A DNA stretch of 8,485 nt from Flavobacteriaceae bacterium (GTDB lineage Bacteria > Bacteroidota > Bacteroidia > Flavobacteriales > Flavobacteriaceae): NCBI GenBank assembly GCA_015488935.1, contig WFMU01000159.1, forward strand, positions 1 to 8,485. The letters run 5' to 3'. The notes under the pieces are model-generated. The model saw only the letters and a program-made list of their open reading frames with translations. It did not search any database and was not told the origin of the DNA. Both the position numbers and the translations under genes were made by a program. Positions 7,056 to 8,485 of the stretch are shown in pieces. The number at the start of each line of letters is the position of its first letter. The first letter of the stretch is position 1.

Positions 7056-8485
7056 TTATTTCATCATTTCTAAACTTCGTTTTATAAAGCTTGTGAGTTC
7101 TTCTCCTTTTAATAGATTTTGCGATAGTTTTGCTAAGTCTAATGCTTGGTCTATATAATCTTTTTGTTTTCCTTTTGCTTTAAGGATTTTTTGCATCCAG
7201 TCGTTATTAGTATTTACAACGAGATTATACATTTCTGGAAAATTACCCATTCCCATCATTCCACCGCCTCCAGATTGCTGCATTTCTTTCATACGACGCA
7301 TAAATTCTGGTTGTGTTATGGTAAATGGACTTGCTTTAGAGTCCATTGCTTCTAATTGTACGGTATATTTTTCGCTTGGTACTGCTCCTTCTATGATACT
7401 TTTTAGTTTTGTTTGTTCTTCGTCGGATAGTTTTGAGATTTTAGTTTCGTCTTTCTTTATTAAATTCTCTATAGTATCTGCATCTACTCGCACAAATTTT
7501 ACGGGTTGTTTTTTATCGGAAAGTTCGCTATTTTCACTTTCTAATTTTTGAATTAAGTGCGATACTATTGGCGAGTCTAATAGCAATACTTCGTATCCTT
7601 TTTCTTTTGCTGCTTCAATATAACTGTGTTGTTCTTTTTTGTTTGCTGCATATAAGACTACGATATTTTTATCTTTATCTGTTTGTGCTGGTTTAATTTT
7701 TTCTACCAATTCATCAAAAGTTAAATAAGTATCATCTACGGTTGGAAATAATGCAAATTTTATTGCTTTCTCGTAGAATTTTGGTTCGGATAACATTCCG
7801 TACTCGATTACTATTTTAATATCGTTCCATTTCTTTTCGAAGTTTTCTCTATCTTTTTTGAATATGGAGTGCATCTTATCACCTACTTTTTTAGTGATAT
7901 AACTTGCTATTTTTTTAACGGCTCCATCTGCTTGTAAATAACTTCTAGACACGTTTAGTGGTATGTCTGGCGAGTCGATTACTCCACGTAACATTTGCAA
8001 GAAATCTGGTACAATTCCTTCTACATTATCGGTAACAAATACTTGATTTTGATACAATTGAATTCTATCTTTTTTAATATCTATATTTGCTTCTAATTTT
8101 GGAAAATATAGGATTCCTGTTAGGTTAAATGGATAATCTACATTTAAGTGAATATTAAATAATGGATCTTGGAATTGCATTGGATACAATTCTCTATAGA
8201 ATGCATTATAGTCTTCTTCTTTTAATTCACTTGGTTGTTTGGTCCATGCTGGTGTTGGATTATTAATGATATTATCTACCGTAATCATTTTTTGTGGTTC
8301 GGTAGTTTCTTTACCATCTTTATCTTTGATTGTTTTTGGTTTATGCTTTGGGTCTGGAATTTCCTTTGTTCCAAATTTTATTGGAATTGGCATAAACTTG
8401 TTATATTTTATCAGTAATTCTCTTATTTTTGCTTCTTCTAAAAATTCTTCAGAGTCTTCTGCTATATGTAATACAATTTCGGTTC
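7056..8485 (-). CDS. htpG: chaperone HtpG (Hsp90 family), 5' end cut by the window
   Basis: HtpG is a cytosolic, dimeric, ATP-driven chaperone. The open frame runs to the window edge: before the internal Met at 8393 it reads TEIVLHIAEDSEDFL, EEAKIRELLIKYNKF, then MPIPIKFG, the conserved end of the N-terminal domain and start of the middle domain. The ATG at 8393 is therefore not the start. About 475 residues are visible; with family lengths near 620-630, roughly 150 residues of the N-terminal ATPase domain lie outside. The middle domain has NVDYPFNLTGILYFP, YQNQVFVTDNVEGIVPDF and LNVSRSYLQ, with the conserved Arg near 7945 that contacts ATP in Hsp90 proteins. The C-terminal dimerisation region carries a Gly/Met-rich insert (SGGGGMMGMGNFPEMYN, near 7225-7275), then VVNTNNDWM. 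The TPR gene follows 12 nt after the stop. Confidence 0.96.
   Translation of the reverse strand, partial: TEIVLHIAEDSEEFLEEAKIRELLIKYNKFMPIPIKFGTKEIPDPKHKPKTIKDKDGKETTEPQKMITVDNIINNPTPAWTKQPSELKEEDYNAFYRELYPMQFQDPLFNIHLNVDYPFNLTGILYFPKLEANIDIKKDRIQLYQNQVFVTDNVEGIVPDFLQMLRGVIDSPDIPLNVSRSYLQADGAVKKIASYITKKVGDKMHSIFKKDRENFEKKWNDIKIVIEYGMLSEPKFYEKAIKFALFPTVDDTYLTFDELVEKIKPAQTDKDKNIVVLYAANKKEQHSYIEAAKEKGYEVLLLDSPIVSHLIQKLESENSELSDKKQPVKFVRVDADTIENLIKKDETKISKLSDEEQTKLKSIIEGAVPSEKYTVQLEAMDSKASPFTITQPEFMRRMKEMQQSGGGGMMGMGNFPEMYNLVVNTNNDWMQKILKAKGKQKDYIDQALDLAKLSQNLLKGEELTSFIKRSLEMMK

Noticed and set aside
7225..7275. Gly/Met-rich insert in HtpG as an unusual feature
   Set aside because: It is conspicuous, but as I recall a similar stretch is common in Bacteroidetes HtpG C-terminal domains, so I treat it as lineage-normal.
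8391..8393. ATG at 8393 as the start of htpG
   Set aside because: The same frame continues without a stop to the window edge and encodes conserved Hsp90 sequence (TEIVLHI, RELLIKY), so this Met is internal and the gene is cut by the window.

Overview
The window is AT-rich and has Bacteroidetes, probably Flavobacteriaceae, character. Translation starts lack Shine-Dalgarno sequences. One upstream region carries a TAnnTTTG-type promoter element. The genes are a flavobacterial-style pyruvate carboxylase, an HtpG with a Gly/Met-rich C-terminal insert, an OMP_b-brl_2-type outer-membrane barrel and a secreted TPR protein. No RNA genes or CRISPR arrays were seen, and no stretch longer than about 170 bases lacks a gene.

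Layout. Positions 1-1080 hold insertion-sequence material read on the + strand. A 293-residue transposase has an IS1595-family catalytic core, but its first ~51 residues look like the start of an ISL3-family transposase, so it appears to be an in-frame hybrid. An ISL3-like terminal sequence lies just upstream, and a cluster of overlapping inverted repeats lies before that. Everything from 1082 to the right edge is read on the - strand. In transcription order this is htpG (cut by the right edge), a secreted TPR protein (12 nt later, then a strong terminator), an uncharacterised 354-residue protein with kinase-like motifs, pyc (1 nt later), and an outer-membrane barrel protein ending in a strong terminator that separates it from the convergent transposase.

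How the genes relate. htpG and the TPR gene look like one transcription unit that ends at 6494-6520. The 354-residue protein and pyc look translationally coupled. No terminator is visible between pyc and the barrel gene, although a promoter-like element sits in that gap. Pyruvate carboxylase supplies oxaloacetate to the TCA cycle and gluconeogenesis. A coupled protein with phosphotransferase-like motifs invites the untested idea that it acts on or regulates the carboxylase. The two least ordinary items are this kinase-like partner of pyc and the hybrid transposase.
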